This document shows positions 31,890 through 41,282 of a stretch of 64,000 bases of DNA, piece by piece. The position numbers were made by a program, and so were the translations under genes. The stretch covers positions 930,001-994,000 of the forward strand of contig CAVWEN010000002.1 of the NCBI GenBank assembly GCA_963754045.1. The letters run 5' to 3'. This stretch comes from JALZKA01 sp963754045 (GTDB lineage Bacteria > Actinomycetota > Thermoleophilia > Solirubrobacterales > 70-9). The notes under the pieces were generated by a model, which saw nothing but the letters and a program-made list of their open reading frames with translations, was not told the DNA's origin and ran no database searches. How positions within the stretch are numbered: the first letter of the stretch is position 1; every line of letters starts with the position of its first letter.

Positions 31890-33170
31890 GTGACCGACCT
31901 CCCCGACGACTTCCAGATCGCCCCCCTCGCCGAGGTCGATCCCGACATAGCGAGGGTCCTCGACCGCGAGCTGGCGCGTCAGCAGGACACGCTGGAGATG
32001 ATCGCCTCGGAGAACTTCGTGCCCCAGGCGGTGCTCGAGGCGGTCGGCTCGGTGCTCACAAACAAGTACGCCGAGGGCTATCCGGGCCGCCGCTACTACG
32101 GGGGCTGTGAGGAGGTCGACGTCGCCGAGAAGCTCGCCATCGACCGCGCCAAGTCTCTGTTCGGCGCTGAGCACGCGAATGTCCAGCCGCACGCGGGCGC
32201 GCAGGCCAACAACGCTGCCTTCATGGCGCTGCTCGAGCCCGGCGACACGATCATGGGCCTCGCGCTCGACCACGGTGGGCACCTCACCCACGGGATGAAG
32301 CTGAACGTCTCGGGCAAGCTCTACGAGGTCGTGCCCTACCACGTGCGGCGCGAGGACTTTCACGTGGATATGGAGGAGGTCGAGCGCCTCGCCACGGAGC
32401 ACAGGCCGAAGCTGATCATCGCCGGCTGGTCGGCCTACCCGCGGCAGCTGGACTTCGCCGCCTTCAGGGAGATTGCGGACTCCGTTGGCGCGAAGCTGAT
32501 GGTGGACATGGCCCACTTCGCCGGTCTCGTCGCCGCGGGAGAGCACCCGAATCCGGTGGAACACGCCGACGTCGTCACCACCACCATCCACAAGACCCTC
32601 GCCGGCCCGCGCAGCGGCCTCATCCTCTGTCGGGAGGAGCTGCAGAAAGACATCGACCGGTCGATCTTCCCCGGCCAGCAGGGCGGCCCGCTGATGCACG
32701 TGATCGCGGGCAAGGCGGTGGCGCTGAAAATCGCTGCCTCGGAGCCCTTCCGCGCCCGCCAGCGCCAGACGCTTGCGAACGCTCGCGCTCTCGCCGAGGG
32801 CCTGATTGCAGGGGGAGTCAGCGTCCTTACCGGCGGCACCGACACCCACCTCGTGCTCGTTGATCTCGGACCCGCGAGCCTGGACGGCAAGGAGGGCGAG
32901 CGCCGCCTTGACGAGGTGGGGATCACCGTCAATCGCAACGCGATCCCGTTCGACGAGCGCCCGCCGATGAACCCCTCCGGCCTTCGCATCGGCACCCCCG
33001 CGCTGACAACCCGCGGGCTGGGCGAGGAAGACATGCGCGAGATCGCCGACGTGATCGCCGTCGCGCTCTCGGACCGCTTTGAAGTCGAGCGTGATTCGCT
33101 TGCGGAGCGCACCAAGGCGCTGATGGCAAAGCACCCGCTCTATCCGCAGCTTTCGCCCGCTCTGACCTAG
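31890..33170 (+). CDS. glyA: serine hydroxymethyltransferase
   Basis: The 426-residue PLP enzyme shows the catalytic Lys235 in TTTIHKTLAGPRSG, the early IASENFV and YAEGYPGRRYYGG segments and the C-terminal GLRIGTPALTTRG. It converts serine and tetrahydrofolate to glycine and methylene-tetrahydrofolate. GTG 31890 gives the normal N-terminus; the frame is open far upstream through the repeat region but that part is not coding. It belongs to the ancestral block leading to the ATP synthase. Confidence 0.95.
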   Translation: MTDLPDDFQIAPLAEVDPDIARVLDRELARQQDTLEMIASENFVPQAVLEAVGSVLTNKYAEGYPGRRYYGGCEEVDVAEKLAIDRAKSLFGAEHANVQPHAGAQANNAAFMALLEPGDTIMGLALDHGGHLTHGMKLNVSGKLYEVVPYHVRREDFHVDMEEVERLATEHRPKLIIAGWSAYPRQLDFAAFREIADSVGAKLMVDMAHFAGLVAAGEHPNPVEHADVVTTTIHKTLAGPRSGLILCREELQKDIDRSIFPGQQGGPLMHVIAGKAVALKIAASEPFRARQRQTLANARALAEGLIAGGVSVLTGGTDTHLVLVDLGPASLDGKEGERRLDEVGITVNRNAIPFDERPPMNPSGLRIGTPALTTRGLGEEDMREIADVIAVALSDRFEVERDSLAERTKALMAKHPLYPQLSPALT

Positions 33171-33178
33171 GCGCCATC

Positions 33179-33184
33179 TAGCCT
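33179..33184 (+). promoter_or_regulatory. -10 box TAGCCT before the DUF354 gene
   Basis: TAGCCT ends six bases before the ATG at 33191. A G-run between the two could act as a weak ribosome binding site instead. Confidence 0.35.
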
Positions 33185-33190
33185 CGGGGG

Positions 33191-34210
33191 ATGCGCGTCT
33201 GGGTCGACTGCACCGCCGCCGCGCATCCGCTCGTGCTCAGACCGGTGATCGAGCGCCTGCGCGAGCACGGCCACGCTGTCGAAATCACAACTCGCGACTA
33301 CGGCCAGACGGTCGGGATCCTCGAGCGCCTCGACCTGGCCCATACGGTTGTCGGCTCCCACGGTGGGGCGTCAACCGCCGGCAAGGCACGGGCCCTCGCG
33401 GGCCGCAGCCGCGCGCTGATCCGCTGGGCACACGGACGCGAGTTTGACCTCGCCGCGGGTCACGGCTCCGTCGACCTGGCGATGGTCTCGGCCGCGCTGC
33501 GTATCCCCTCCGCCCAGATGCAGGACTACGAGCATGCCGGCCTTCAGCGTCAGCTCGCCTTCCGTGTTGCCAAGCGAGTCCTGGTTCCCGATGCGATTCC
33601 GGTGGAGGCGATGCGCAAGGCAGGCGCAGCCGAGCACAAGCTCGTGCGTTACCCAGGACTGAAGGAGGACTACTACCTAGCCGACTTTCAGCCTGATCCC
33701 ATCGTCCTCGAGCAGCTGGGCCTCGATCGCGAGAGACTTGTGGTGGTCGTCCGCCCGCCGCCTGAGACCTCGGCCTATCATGCGCCCAACAGCGTTTACG
33801 ACGCCGTTCTCGACGCCCTGGCCACGCGCGACGACGTGACCGCGGTCGTTATTCCTCGCACCGTCGGCCAGGGTGCCGTCGCCCGCGGCCGAGCTGCGCG
33901 AGGCGAGCCCGTCGTTGTGCCCGATCGGGTGATCGACGCCCAGAGCCTGATCGCCTACGCGGACCTCGTGGTCAGCGCTGGAGGCACGATGAACCGAGAG
34001 GCCGTGGCGCTCGGCACCCCCGTGCGGACCATCTTCGCCGGCAAGATGGGGGCTGTGGACGAGCGGCTCGAGCGTGAGGGCCTGCTGCTGCCACTGCACC
34101 CTCATGAGATCGCCGGACTGCAGCTGCGAAGGCGCGATCGACCTTCGGGGGTGCAGAATCCCCGTGATGCGGGCTTTCTGGTGGACGGCATCCTCGGCGC
34201 GGCAGGCTGA
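33191..34210 (+). CDS. DUF354 family protein (GT-B/UDP-GlcNAc 2-epimerase-like fold)
   Basis: The 339-residue protein begins RVWVDCTAAAHPLVLRPVIE and has VVVVRPPPETSAYH and ADLVVSAGGTMNREAVALGTP, the DUF354 pattern with a glycine-rich nucleotide-sugar pocket like that of UDP-GlcNAc 2-epimerases. Its biochemical role is not established. It is coupled closely to wecA (three bases apart), so a role in surface polysaccharide or lipid-linked sugar synthesis is plausible. Confidence 0.85.
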   Translation: MRVWVDCTAAAHPLVLRPVIERLREHGHAVEITTRDYGQTVGILERLDLAHTVVGSHGGASTAGKARALAGRSRALIRWAHGREFDLAAGHGSVDLAMVSAALRIPSAQMQDYEHAGLQRQLAFRVAKRVLVPDAIPVEAMRKAGAAEHKLVRYPGLKEDYYLADFQPDPIVLEQLGLDRERLVVVVRPPPETSAYHAPNSVYDAVLDALATRDDVTAVVIPRTVGQGAVARGRAARGEPVVVPDRVIDAQSLIAYADLVVSAGGTMNREAVALGTPVRTIFAGKMGAVDERLEREGLLLPLHPHEIAGLQLRRRDRPSGVQNPRDAGFLVDGILGAAG

Positions 34211-34213
34211 CCG

Positions 34214-35449
34214 ATGCTCGTAGACGCAATCCCCGAGACGATTGACGCGGTCTACGCGTTCGCGTTGGCGGCGCTCCTTGCGCTGATCCTCGTGCCGGTT
34301 GCAGAGCGCTTCGCTCGCCGCGTGGGCGCGATCGACACCCCCAACGAGCGCAGCCTGCACACGACGCCGACGCCGAAGCTCGGCGGATTGGCGATCCTGG
34401 TGGGCGTCCTGGTCGCCGGCTTGCTCTTTTTGCCCGAGGGCGAGGAGACCCGCTCGATCCTCGCCGGCGCCGCGGTGATCGCGCTGGTTGGGGTGCTCGA
34501 CGACATTTTCGACCTGCATGCCGCGGCCAAGCTCGCGGGACAGATCGCAGCGGCGATCATCCCGGTCAGCTCTGGGGTCGTCGTCTCCGGCTTCACGCTC
34601 CCCTTTGTGGGGGGCGTCGAACCCCAGACGGTCGAGCTGATCGGCAACATCGACCTCGGTGAGGTGATGACCGTCTTCGGGATCGTCGCGATCGTGAACG
34701 TGATCAACCTGACCGACGGAGTAGACGGCCTGGCTGCCGGGGTATGCGTGATCTCGGCGGTCTCGCTGGCGATCATCGCCCTCTCGCTCGACCGCAACGC
34801 GGCGGGCGTGCTGGCGGCCGTGACCGCCGGCGCAGCGCTCGGGTTTCTGCGCCACGGTTTTCCCCCCGCCTCGAGCTTCATGGGCGATACGGGCTCGAAC
34901 CTCCTCGGATTTCTGCTCGGGTGCATTGCGATCCAGGGGGCGCTGAAGACGAACGCCGTCGTCGCCCTGTTCTTGCCGCTGATCGTGCTCGCGGTTCCAA
35001 TCCTCGACACGGGCTTCGTGATTGCCAAGCGCATCAAGTACCGGCGCCCGATCTACGAGGCCGACCGCTGGCACTTCCACCACCGGATGGCGAACCTGGG
35101 GTTCAGCCAGAGACGGACACTCGCCTACCTGTATGCCTGGGCGCTGATAATGGCCAGCCTCGCGCTCGCGCTGCGCTTCGTGCCCTACTCGGATGATCGC
35201 GGCAACTTCGACCCGGTGTGGACCGCGGTGATCCTGGCCTGTCTGCTGCTGGCGCTGGCGGCGAGCGCGTACCTGGTGGTGGTGCTCGAGATCCTCAAGT
35301 TGAGAGGGATTCGGCGCCGTCAGCTCGCTGAGGCGAGGCCTGGCTCGGCGCCCGGCGACGTGGATGCCGGGGTCGCCCGCGAACTCGAGACCGGCAGCTT
35401 CGAGGTGATCGATCCGGAGACGGGCGAGTTCGAGGCGATAGACACTTAG
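34214..35449 (+). CDS. wecA: undecaprenyl-phosphate N-acetylglucosaminyl 1-phosphate transferase (WecA/TagO)
   Basis: The 411-residue polytopic membrane protein belongs to the MraY/WecA family. Signature loops include DTPNERSLHTTPTPKLGG, NVINLTDGVDGLAAG, ASSFMGDTGSNLLGF and the cytoplasmic HFHHRM motif of the WecA branch. It attaches GlcNAc-1-phosphate to undecaprenyl phosphate to begin cell-wall polymer synthesis. The order wecA then atp genes is conserved in actinobacteria. The last 50 residues form an acidic cytoplasmic tail. Confidence 0.92.
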   Translation: MLVDAIPETIDAVYAFALAALLALILVPVAERFARRVGAIDTPNERSLHTTPTPKLGGLAILVGVLVAGLLFLPEGEETRSILAGAAVIALVGVLDDIFDLHAAAKLAGQIAAAIIPVSSGVVVSGFTLPFVGGVEPQTVELIGNIDLGEVMTVFGIVAIVNVINLTDGVDGLAAGVCVISAVSLAIIALSLDRNAAGVLAAVTAGAALGFLRHGFPPASSFMGDTGSNLLGFLLGCIAIQGALKTNAVVALFLPLIVLAVPILDTGFVIAKRIKYRRPIYEADRWHFHHRMANLGFSQRRTLAYLYAWALIMASLALALRFVPYSDDRGNFDPVWTAVILACLLLALAASAYLVVVLEILKLRGIRRRQLAEARPGSAPGDVDAGVARELETGSFEVIDPETGEFEAIDT

Positions 35450-35644
35450 GGAAGCCTCGGTAACCCCTCGAGTATCGGATATATTCGCCCTGCCGCACGG
35501 GACTGCGCGTCTCCCGATGCGGCTTGCTCTTCCTTTGGCGCCAAGACCAACATTCGCAGCGACGAAACCCCTTGCACGCCCCCCGGTTCCGAGATTCCGA
35601 CGACTCCGGCTCGCCCGAGCAGGATCGATGCCGCCACCGCCGGC

Positions 35645-35797
35645 ATGCATCTGGTGGGGACGATGGTGGCCGTGGCCGCAGTGGGCTACGGGGTCGGCTC
35701 GCTCATCGGGGCGGCGGTTCCACTCGGATTGATCGGCCTGTTCGTCGGCCTCGGCGCGGGACTTGCCCTTGTCTACGCTCGCTTTAGGCGGATCTGA
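35645..35797 (+). CDS. AtpZ/AtpI-like small membrane protein
   Basis: A 50-residue frame from ATG 35645 reads MHLVGTMVAVAAVGYGVG, then GLIGLFVGLGAGLALVYARF, i.e. two membrane helices with a glycine-rich turn as in AtpZ proteins of ATP synthase operons. The frame is open back to the wecA stop, and the residues before the ATG (RIDAATAGMHLVGT) look like family sequence. No standard start codon occurs there, so the true start is unsettled. It is five bases before the next gene. Confidence 0.55.
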   Translation: MHLVGTMVAVAAVGYGVGSLIGAAVPLGLIGLFVGLGAGLALVYARFRRI

Positions 35798-35801
35798 GCC
35801 C

Positions 35802-36194
35802 GTGAGCGCGCCCGCCGGCGCCTCGCGGTCGCCTCTTCGCTACCTGGATCTGGCGCTGCTCGCGATGGCGCTTCCGATCTTCATCGTCGCGGAACTTCCG
35901 ATGCTGGGCCTCGCAGTCGCGGCGACGGTTTGGCTGGCCGCTCGTGGTGCCATGCACTGGGCCGAGCGGCGGATGCTCGAGAAGCTCGCGTCCGGTGAGC
36001 GCCGAAGCGCCATGGCGTTCAAGGCGTTCTCGACCATGGGTCGCGTGTGGCTCGTCGCCGGAGCCGTTCTGGCCGTGGGAGTGATCGGCGACCGGGAGGA
36101 CGGCCTCGCCGCCGCCATCCTGGCCGCCGCCCTGTTCACCGCCGAGTTCGTCGGCACCGCGATCTCGCGGGCGATCAGCGAGGACGCCACGTGA
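35802..36194 (+). CDS. AtpI-like membrane protein of the ATP synthase operon
   Basis: The 130-residue product starts at GTG 35802 and has four hydrophobic helices (LDLALLAMALPIFIVAEL, LGLAVAATVWLAARGA, VWLVAGAVLAVGVIG, AILAAALFTAEFVG). Position directly before atpB and the four-helix plan match AtpI, which helps assemble the c-ring. Sequence identity to AtpI cannot be judged by eye. The stop overlaps the GTG of atpB (GTGA). Confidence 0.65.
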   Translation: MSAPAGASRSPLRYLDLALLAMALPIFIVAELPMLGLAVAATVWLAARGAMHWAERRMLEKLASGERRSAMAFKAFSTMGRVWLVAGAVLAVGVIGDREDGLAAAILAAALFTAEFVGTAISRAISEDAT

Positions 36195-37102
36195 GTCGTA
36201 GGGCAAAGGTCTTCCTCGCCCTGGGCATCTACTTCGGGATAACGATCCTGCTACTCGTCATCGTCGGCAGCGATGGCAAGAACGAGGGGTTCCAGCCGCA
36301 AAACGAATTCAAGCTCGAGCCGTGGATCGACATCGCGATCGGCGGCGTGGACATTTCCATCACCAAGGCCGTTCTCTATCTCGTACTCGCGAGCGCGGCG
36401 ACGATCGGAGCGATGGTCTTCATCGCCCGCCGGATGACTCGCGAGCCGAATCGTGTTCAGATGGCCGTCGAGCTGGCGTTCGATCTGACCCGCAACAACA
36501 TCACGAAGGGCAACATCCCCGACGAGGACCTGGCCCGGCGCTGGTTCCCCTATCTCGCCACGCTGTTCTTCTTCATCTGGTTCTCGAACATGCTTGGTTA
36601 CCTGCCGCTGCCGACGAACACCGAACACAAGGTGGACATCTTCGGGCTCGAGGTGCCGACGTTTGCGATCTATGCGGCCACAGCCAACATCTCTATTCCG
36701 ATCGTTCTCGCCCTGATCTCGACCTTCGCCTACCACTTCGAGGGAATTCGCAAGAAGGGCGTGATCAAGTACTTCGCGAGCTGGCTGCCCTCGGGACTCG
36801 AGGACATGAACATCGGCGGCAAGATCGCGATCTTCTCAATCGAGGCGATCTCGCACCTGGTGCGCCCGATCTCGTTGTCGGTACGGCTATTCGCCAACAT
36901 CCTGGCCGGGCACCTGCTGATTCTCTTCATGGGCGGTGGGCTGGCGGTTCTGCTGGGGCTCGCGGCCCTGGGCGCGCTCACGTTCCCGATGGCGTTCGCC
37001 TTTTTCGTCTTCGAGATCGGTCTGGTCGCGACGCTCCAGGCCTTCATCTTCTCGACCCTGACCGCGATCTACATCGGCGGCGCGACCGCCGACAGCCATT
37101 AG
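36191..37102 (+). CDS. atpB: F-type ATP synthase subunit a
   Basis: The 303-residue membrane protein carries the essential Arg232 in helix motif ISLSVRLFANILAGH and the adjoining FSNMLGYLPLP segment. It forms the proton half-channels next to the c-ring. The start is a GTG coupled to the upstream gene. The N-terminus has one extra hydrophobic helix (FLALGIYFGITILLLVIV). It is followed by an 85-base AT-rich gap holding a promoter-like sequence. Confidence 0.95.
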   Translation: MSRRAKVFLALGIYFGITILLLVIVGSDGKNEGFQPQNEFKLEPWIDIAIGGVDISITKAVLYLVLASAATIGAMVFIARRMTREPNRVQMAVELAFDLTRNNITKGNIPDEDLARRWFPYLATLFFFIWFSNMLGYLPLPTNTEHKVDIFGLEVPTFAIYAATANISIPIVLALISTFAYHFEGIRKKGVIKYFASWLPSGLEDMNIGGKIAIFSIEAISHLVRPISLSVRLFANILAGHLLILFMGGGLAVLLGLAALGALTFPMAFAFFVFEIGLVATLQAFIFSTLTAIYIGGATADSH

Positions 37103-37119
37103 TGACAACGGAGAATGAC

Positions 37120-37148
37120 TTGAGTTTGTGCGTGAAAGTTACTAAGAT
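37120..37148 (+). promoter_or_regulatory. internal promoter before atpE
   Basis: TTGAGT (37120-37125) and TAAGAT (37143-37148) are 17 bases apart in an unusually AT-rich gap. It could raise expression of subunit c and the genes after it. Confidence 0.55.
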
Positions 37149-37165
37149 ACATACAGCTTGTATGT
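37149..37165 (+). other. stem-loop in the atpE leader
   Basis: ACATAC-AGCTT-GTATGT is a 6-base perfect inverted repeat just after the promoter-like -10 box and 10 bases before the AAGGAG ribosome binding site at 37175-37180. It may stabilise the atpE message or modulate its translation. Confidence 0.45.
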
Positions 37166-37187
37166 CCAACGAACAAGGAGCACCAAA

Positions 37188-37454
37188 ATGGACGTATTGA
37201 TTCCCCTGGCGCAGGCGGCAGAGGGCGTTACCGACGACGGCCTGAAGTCGATCGCGCTCGGCGTCGGCGCAGGTCTCGGCTCGATCGGGGCCGGCATCGG
37301 CATCGGCATCATTTTCGGCAAGGAGATCGAGTCGGTCGCCCGCCAGCCCGAGATGCGTGACGAGCTGCAGTCGATCCGCTGGCTGGGGTTCGCGTTGACG
37401 GAGGCCGTTGCCTTCTACACGTTCATCTTCGGCCTGATCGCCTTCTTCCTCTAG
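37188..37454 (+). CDS. atpE: F-type ATP synthase subunit c
   Basis: The 88-residue hairpin protein shows the glycine-rich first helix (GVGAGLGSIGAGIGIGII), the polar loop ARQPE and the proton-binding Glu72 in LTEAVAFYTF. No sodium-binding Gln/Ser/Thr set is evident, so proton coupling is expected. ATG 37188 has AAGGAG seven bases upstream, which rules out the ATG at 37158. It has its own promoter-like element. Confidence 0.96.
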   Translation: MDVLIPLAQAAEGVTDDGLKSIALGVGAGLGSIGAGIGIGIIFGKEIESVARQPEMRDELQSIRWLGFALTEAVAFYTFIFGLIAFFL

Positions 37455-37476
37455 GCCGAGGGAGCAGGTAACCGCA

Positions 37477-38070
37477 GTGGAGTTCGCAAGCGACATCGGA
37501 GGCTTCCTCCTGCTCGCCACCACCGAGAGTGGTGCCGAGGAGGAGGGTGGCAGCTTCCTCGTCTCGCCAGGCCTGGGCCTGATGATCTGGACGCTACTCG
37601 CGTTTGGAGTCACCATGTTCGTGCTCAAACGCGCAGCGTTCCCCCGGATCGGCGAGGCGCTTGAGAAGCGCGCCAACGCCATCCGGGAAAACATCGAGGC
37701 GTCCGAGCGCCAGCGCGAGGAGGCGGACGAGCTGCTGGCCGAGTACCGGGCGCGGTTGAAGGAGGCCCGCGAGCAGGCCGACGACATCGCCGCCCGCGCC
37801 CGCAAGGCCGCGGACTCGGCGGTTGCCGACGCGACCTCGGAGGGTAAGGCGAAGCGCGAGGAACTGGTCGCCGCCGCGCGCAAGGACATCGAGAACGAGA
37901 CGAAGCGCTCGCTCGACCAGCTGCGCAAGGAGGTGGCGGATCTAACGGTTCTCGCCACCGAGCGAATCACCCGCAAGTCCCTGTCCGGCGACGATCATCA
38001 GAAGCTCGTCGAGGAGGCGCTGGCCGAGGTTGACTTCTCGGCTCTGAGTTCCGGGGGGCGCAAGTCGTAG
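37477..38070 (+). CDS. atpF: F-type ATP synthase subunit b
   Basis: The 197-residue protein starts with GTG, has an N-terminal membrane helix (LMIWTLLAFGVTMFVL) and a long charged coiled coil (ERQREEADELLAEYRARLKE, cited core). It forms the peripheral stalk with delta. The 30 residues before the helix (ATTESGAEEEGGSF) are longer than in E. coli and like other actinobacteria. Its stop overlaps the atpH start by one base. Confidence 0.94.
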   Translation: MEFASDIGGFLLLATTESGAEEEGGSFLVSPGLGLMIWTLLAFGVTMFVLKRAAFPRIGEALEKRANAIRENIEASERQREEADELLAEYRARLKEAREQADDIAARARKAADSAVADATSEGKAKREELVAAARKDIENETKRSLDQLRKEVADLTVLATERITRKSLSGDDHQKLVEEALAEVDFSALSSGGRKS

Positions 38071-38603
38071 TGGAAGAGCTGGCTCGCGTGTACGGCGACG
38101 CCCTGTTCGGGGTCGCCAAGGAAGAGGGAAATGTCGACCAGGTTCGTGATGAGCTGGTCGCGTTTGCCGACGCCATGAACGAGAACCGCGAGTTGCAGAT
38201 CTTCTTCTTCAGTCCCTACTTCTCATCGAAGGAGAAGAAGGAGGGGATCGCCCGGGTCCTCTCCGGGGGTAGCGAGGCGACCGTCAACTTCCTCGAGTTG
38301 CTGGCCGAAAAGCACCGGATGCCCGCGATCTTTCGTATCCGCAGCTATTACGAGGATCTCTGGGCCGAGGAGAACAAGCGCCTCGAGGTCAGCGTCACGA
38401 GCGCCGTGCCACTCGACGGGAGCATCGTCGATCGCGTCGGCGCCGAGATCGAGCGCCAGACCGATCGCAAGATTGACATCCGCAGCGACGTCGACGAGGA
38501 CATCCTCGGCGGCCTCGTACTTCGGGTAGGCAACATGGTCCTCGACGCGAGCCTGCGAGCAAAGCTGGAGAAACTGAGAAAGGAAGTCGCTTCGGCGGCT
38601 TGA
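38070..38603 (+). CDS. atpH: F-type ATP synthase subunit delta
   Basis: The 177-residue OSCP/delta protein starts with GTG. It has ARVYGDALFGVAKEEG at the N-terminus and DEDILGGLVLRVGNMVLDAS at the C-terminus, the regular family signatures. It links subunit b to alpha on top of F1. It is not fused to a b-like domain as in mycobacteria. A 76-base gap with two small hairpins separates it from atpA. Confidence 0.94.
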   Translation: MEELARVYGDALFGVAKEEGNVDQVRDELVAFADAMNENRELQIFFFSPYFSSKEKKEGIARVLSGGSEATVNFLELLAEKHRMPAIFRIRSYYEDLWAEENKRLEVSVTSAVPLDGSIVDRVGAEIERQTDRKIDIRSDVDEDILGGLVLRVGNMVLDASLRAKLEKLRKEVASAA

Positions 38604-38679
38604 TGTATTTGATGAGCGACGCGAGTCGCGAAAGCGGCATTGCCCCAGTGGCAACGCATTGATTAGGAGCTGAACGCAA
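38604..38679 (+). other. atpH-atpA gap with two small hairpins and a ribosome binding site
   Basis: The gap holds GCGAC-GCGA-GTCGC, then TTGCC-CCAGT-GGCAA, then AGGAG before the atpA GTG. The hairpins could be mRNA processing or stability elements inside the operon. Confidence 0.35.
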
Positions 38680-40350
<1,671 letters not shown>

Positions 40351-40353
40351 CCC

Positions 40354-41274
40354 ATGGCCACGCGCAAGGAAGTCACGGCGCGGATCAGTTCGGTCAAGAA
40401 CATCCGCAAGATCACGCGCGCCATGGAGATGGTGGCGGCGGCGCGCCTGCGGCGTGCCGAGCAGCGCATCGAGGCCATGCGCCCCTACGCGCAGGCGATC
40501 CGCAAGCTGACCAGAGAAGTCGCCGAGACCGACGAGACGATGGCGTCGCGCGTTCCGCTGATGGAGACGCGCGAGGTCAAGCGGGTCGGGATCCTGCTCG
40601 TGACGGGCGACCGCGGTCTCGCCGGCGCCTTCAACTCGCAGATCATTCGCGAGGGCACGCGGCTCAAGCGTGAGTACCAACGCGAGGAGAACGCAGAGGT
40701 GATCTTCAGGCTGGTCGGGCGACGCGGCTCCTCAACCATGACCTTCCGAGGCGAGAACGTCGAGGAGTCCTACACGGGCTTCACCGAACGCCCCGCGTTC
40801 ACTGACGCGCGCAAGATCTCGCGAGACCTCACAGCGTCGTTCCGCGACGAGGACGTTGATCGCGTGGACCTCGTATACAACCGCTACGTCTCGCCGCTCA
40901 CCCAGTACGTGCGGCGCCAGACGCTGCTGCCGATGTCCGACGCCGAGGTCTTCGGCGAGGGCATCCCCGAGGAGCAGGGTCCGGCCGACGAGGAGTTGGC
41001 CGACGCGCACCAGAAGTCGGACATGATCCACGAGCCCGACGCGGAGACGCTGCTGCCGATGCTGATCGAGGAATACGTGGACCTGTCGGTCTACCGTGCG
41101 TTGCTCGAGTCGTCGGCGTCGGAGCTGGGAGCACGCATGACGGCGATGCGGAGCGCCTCCGAGAACGCGGAAACGATGATCGACGACCTCACCCGGGAGA
41201 TGAACCGGGTGCGGCAGTCCGAGATCACGCAGGAAATTCTTGAAGTAGTCGCGGGCGCCGAGGCGCTCGGTTAA
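40354..41274 (+). CDS. atpG: F-type ATP synthase subunit gamma
   Basis: The 306-residue central-stalk protein starts ATRKEVTARISSVKNIRKIT and ends EMNRVRQSEITQEILEVVAG, the two helices of the rotating coiled coil. The Rossmann-like middle (GILLVTGDRGLAGAFN) is normal. It turns inside the alpha3beta3 ring. The spacing from atpA is three bases. Confidence 0.96.
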   Translation: MATRKEVTARISSVKNIRKITRAMEMVAAARLRRAEQRIEAMRPYAQAIRKLTREVAETDETMASRVPLMETREVKRVGILLVTGDRGLAGAFNSQIIREGTRLKREYQREENAEVIFRLVGRRGSSTMTFRGENVEESYTGFTERPAFTDARKISRDLTASFRDEDVDRVDLVYNRYVSPLTQYVRRQTLLPMSDAEVFGEGIPEEQGPADEELADAHQKSDMIHEPDAETLLPMLIEEYVDLSVYRALLESSASELGARMTAMRSASENAETMIDDLTREMNRVRQSEITQEILEVVAGAEALG

Positions 41275-41282
41275 GGAGAGAC

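Noticed and set aside
30762..33134. 790-codon minus frame joining the DUF559 protein to the antisense of glyA
   Set aside because: Only the last 315 codons read as protein; the remainder is antisense to glyA and runs through the hairpin repeats.
33677..35650. 657-codon open frame on the minus strand over DUF354 and wecA
   Set aside because: It is antisense to two well-supported genes and has low-complexity Arg/His/Asp composition typical of GC-rich shadows. Similar long shadows at 2077-3318, 9903-11717 and 45237-46625 were dropped for the same reason.
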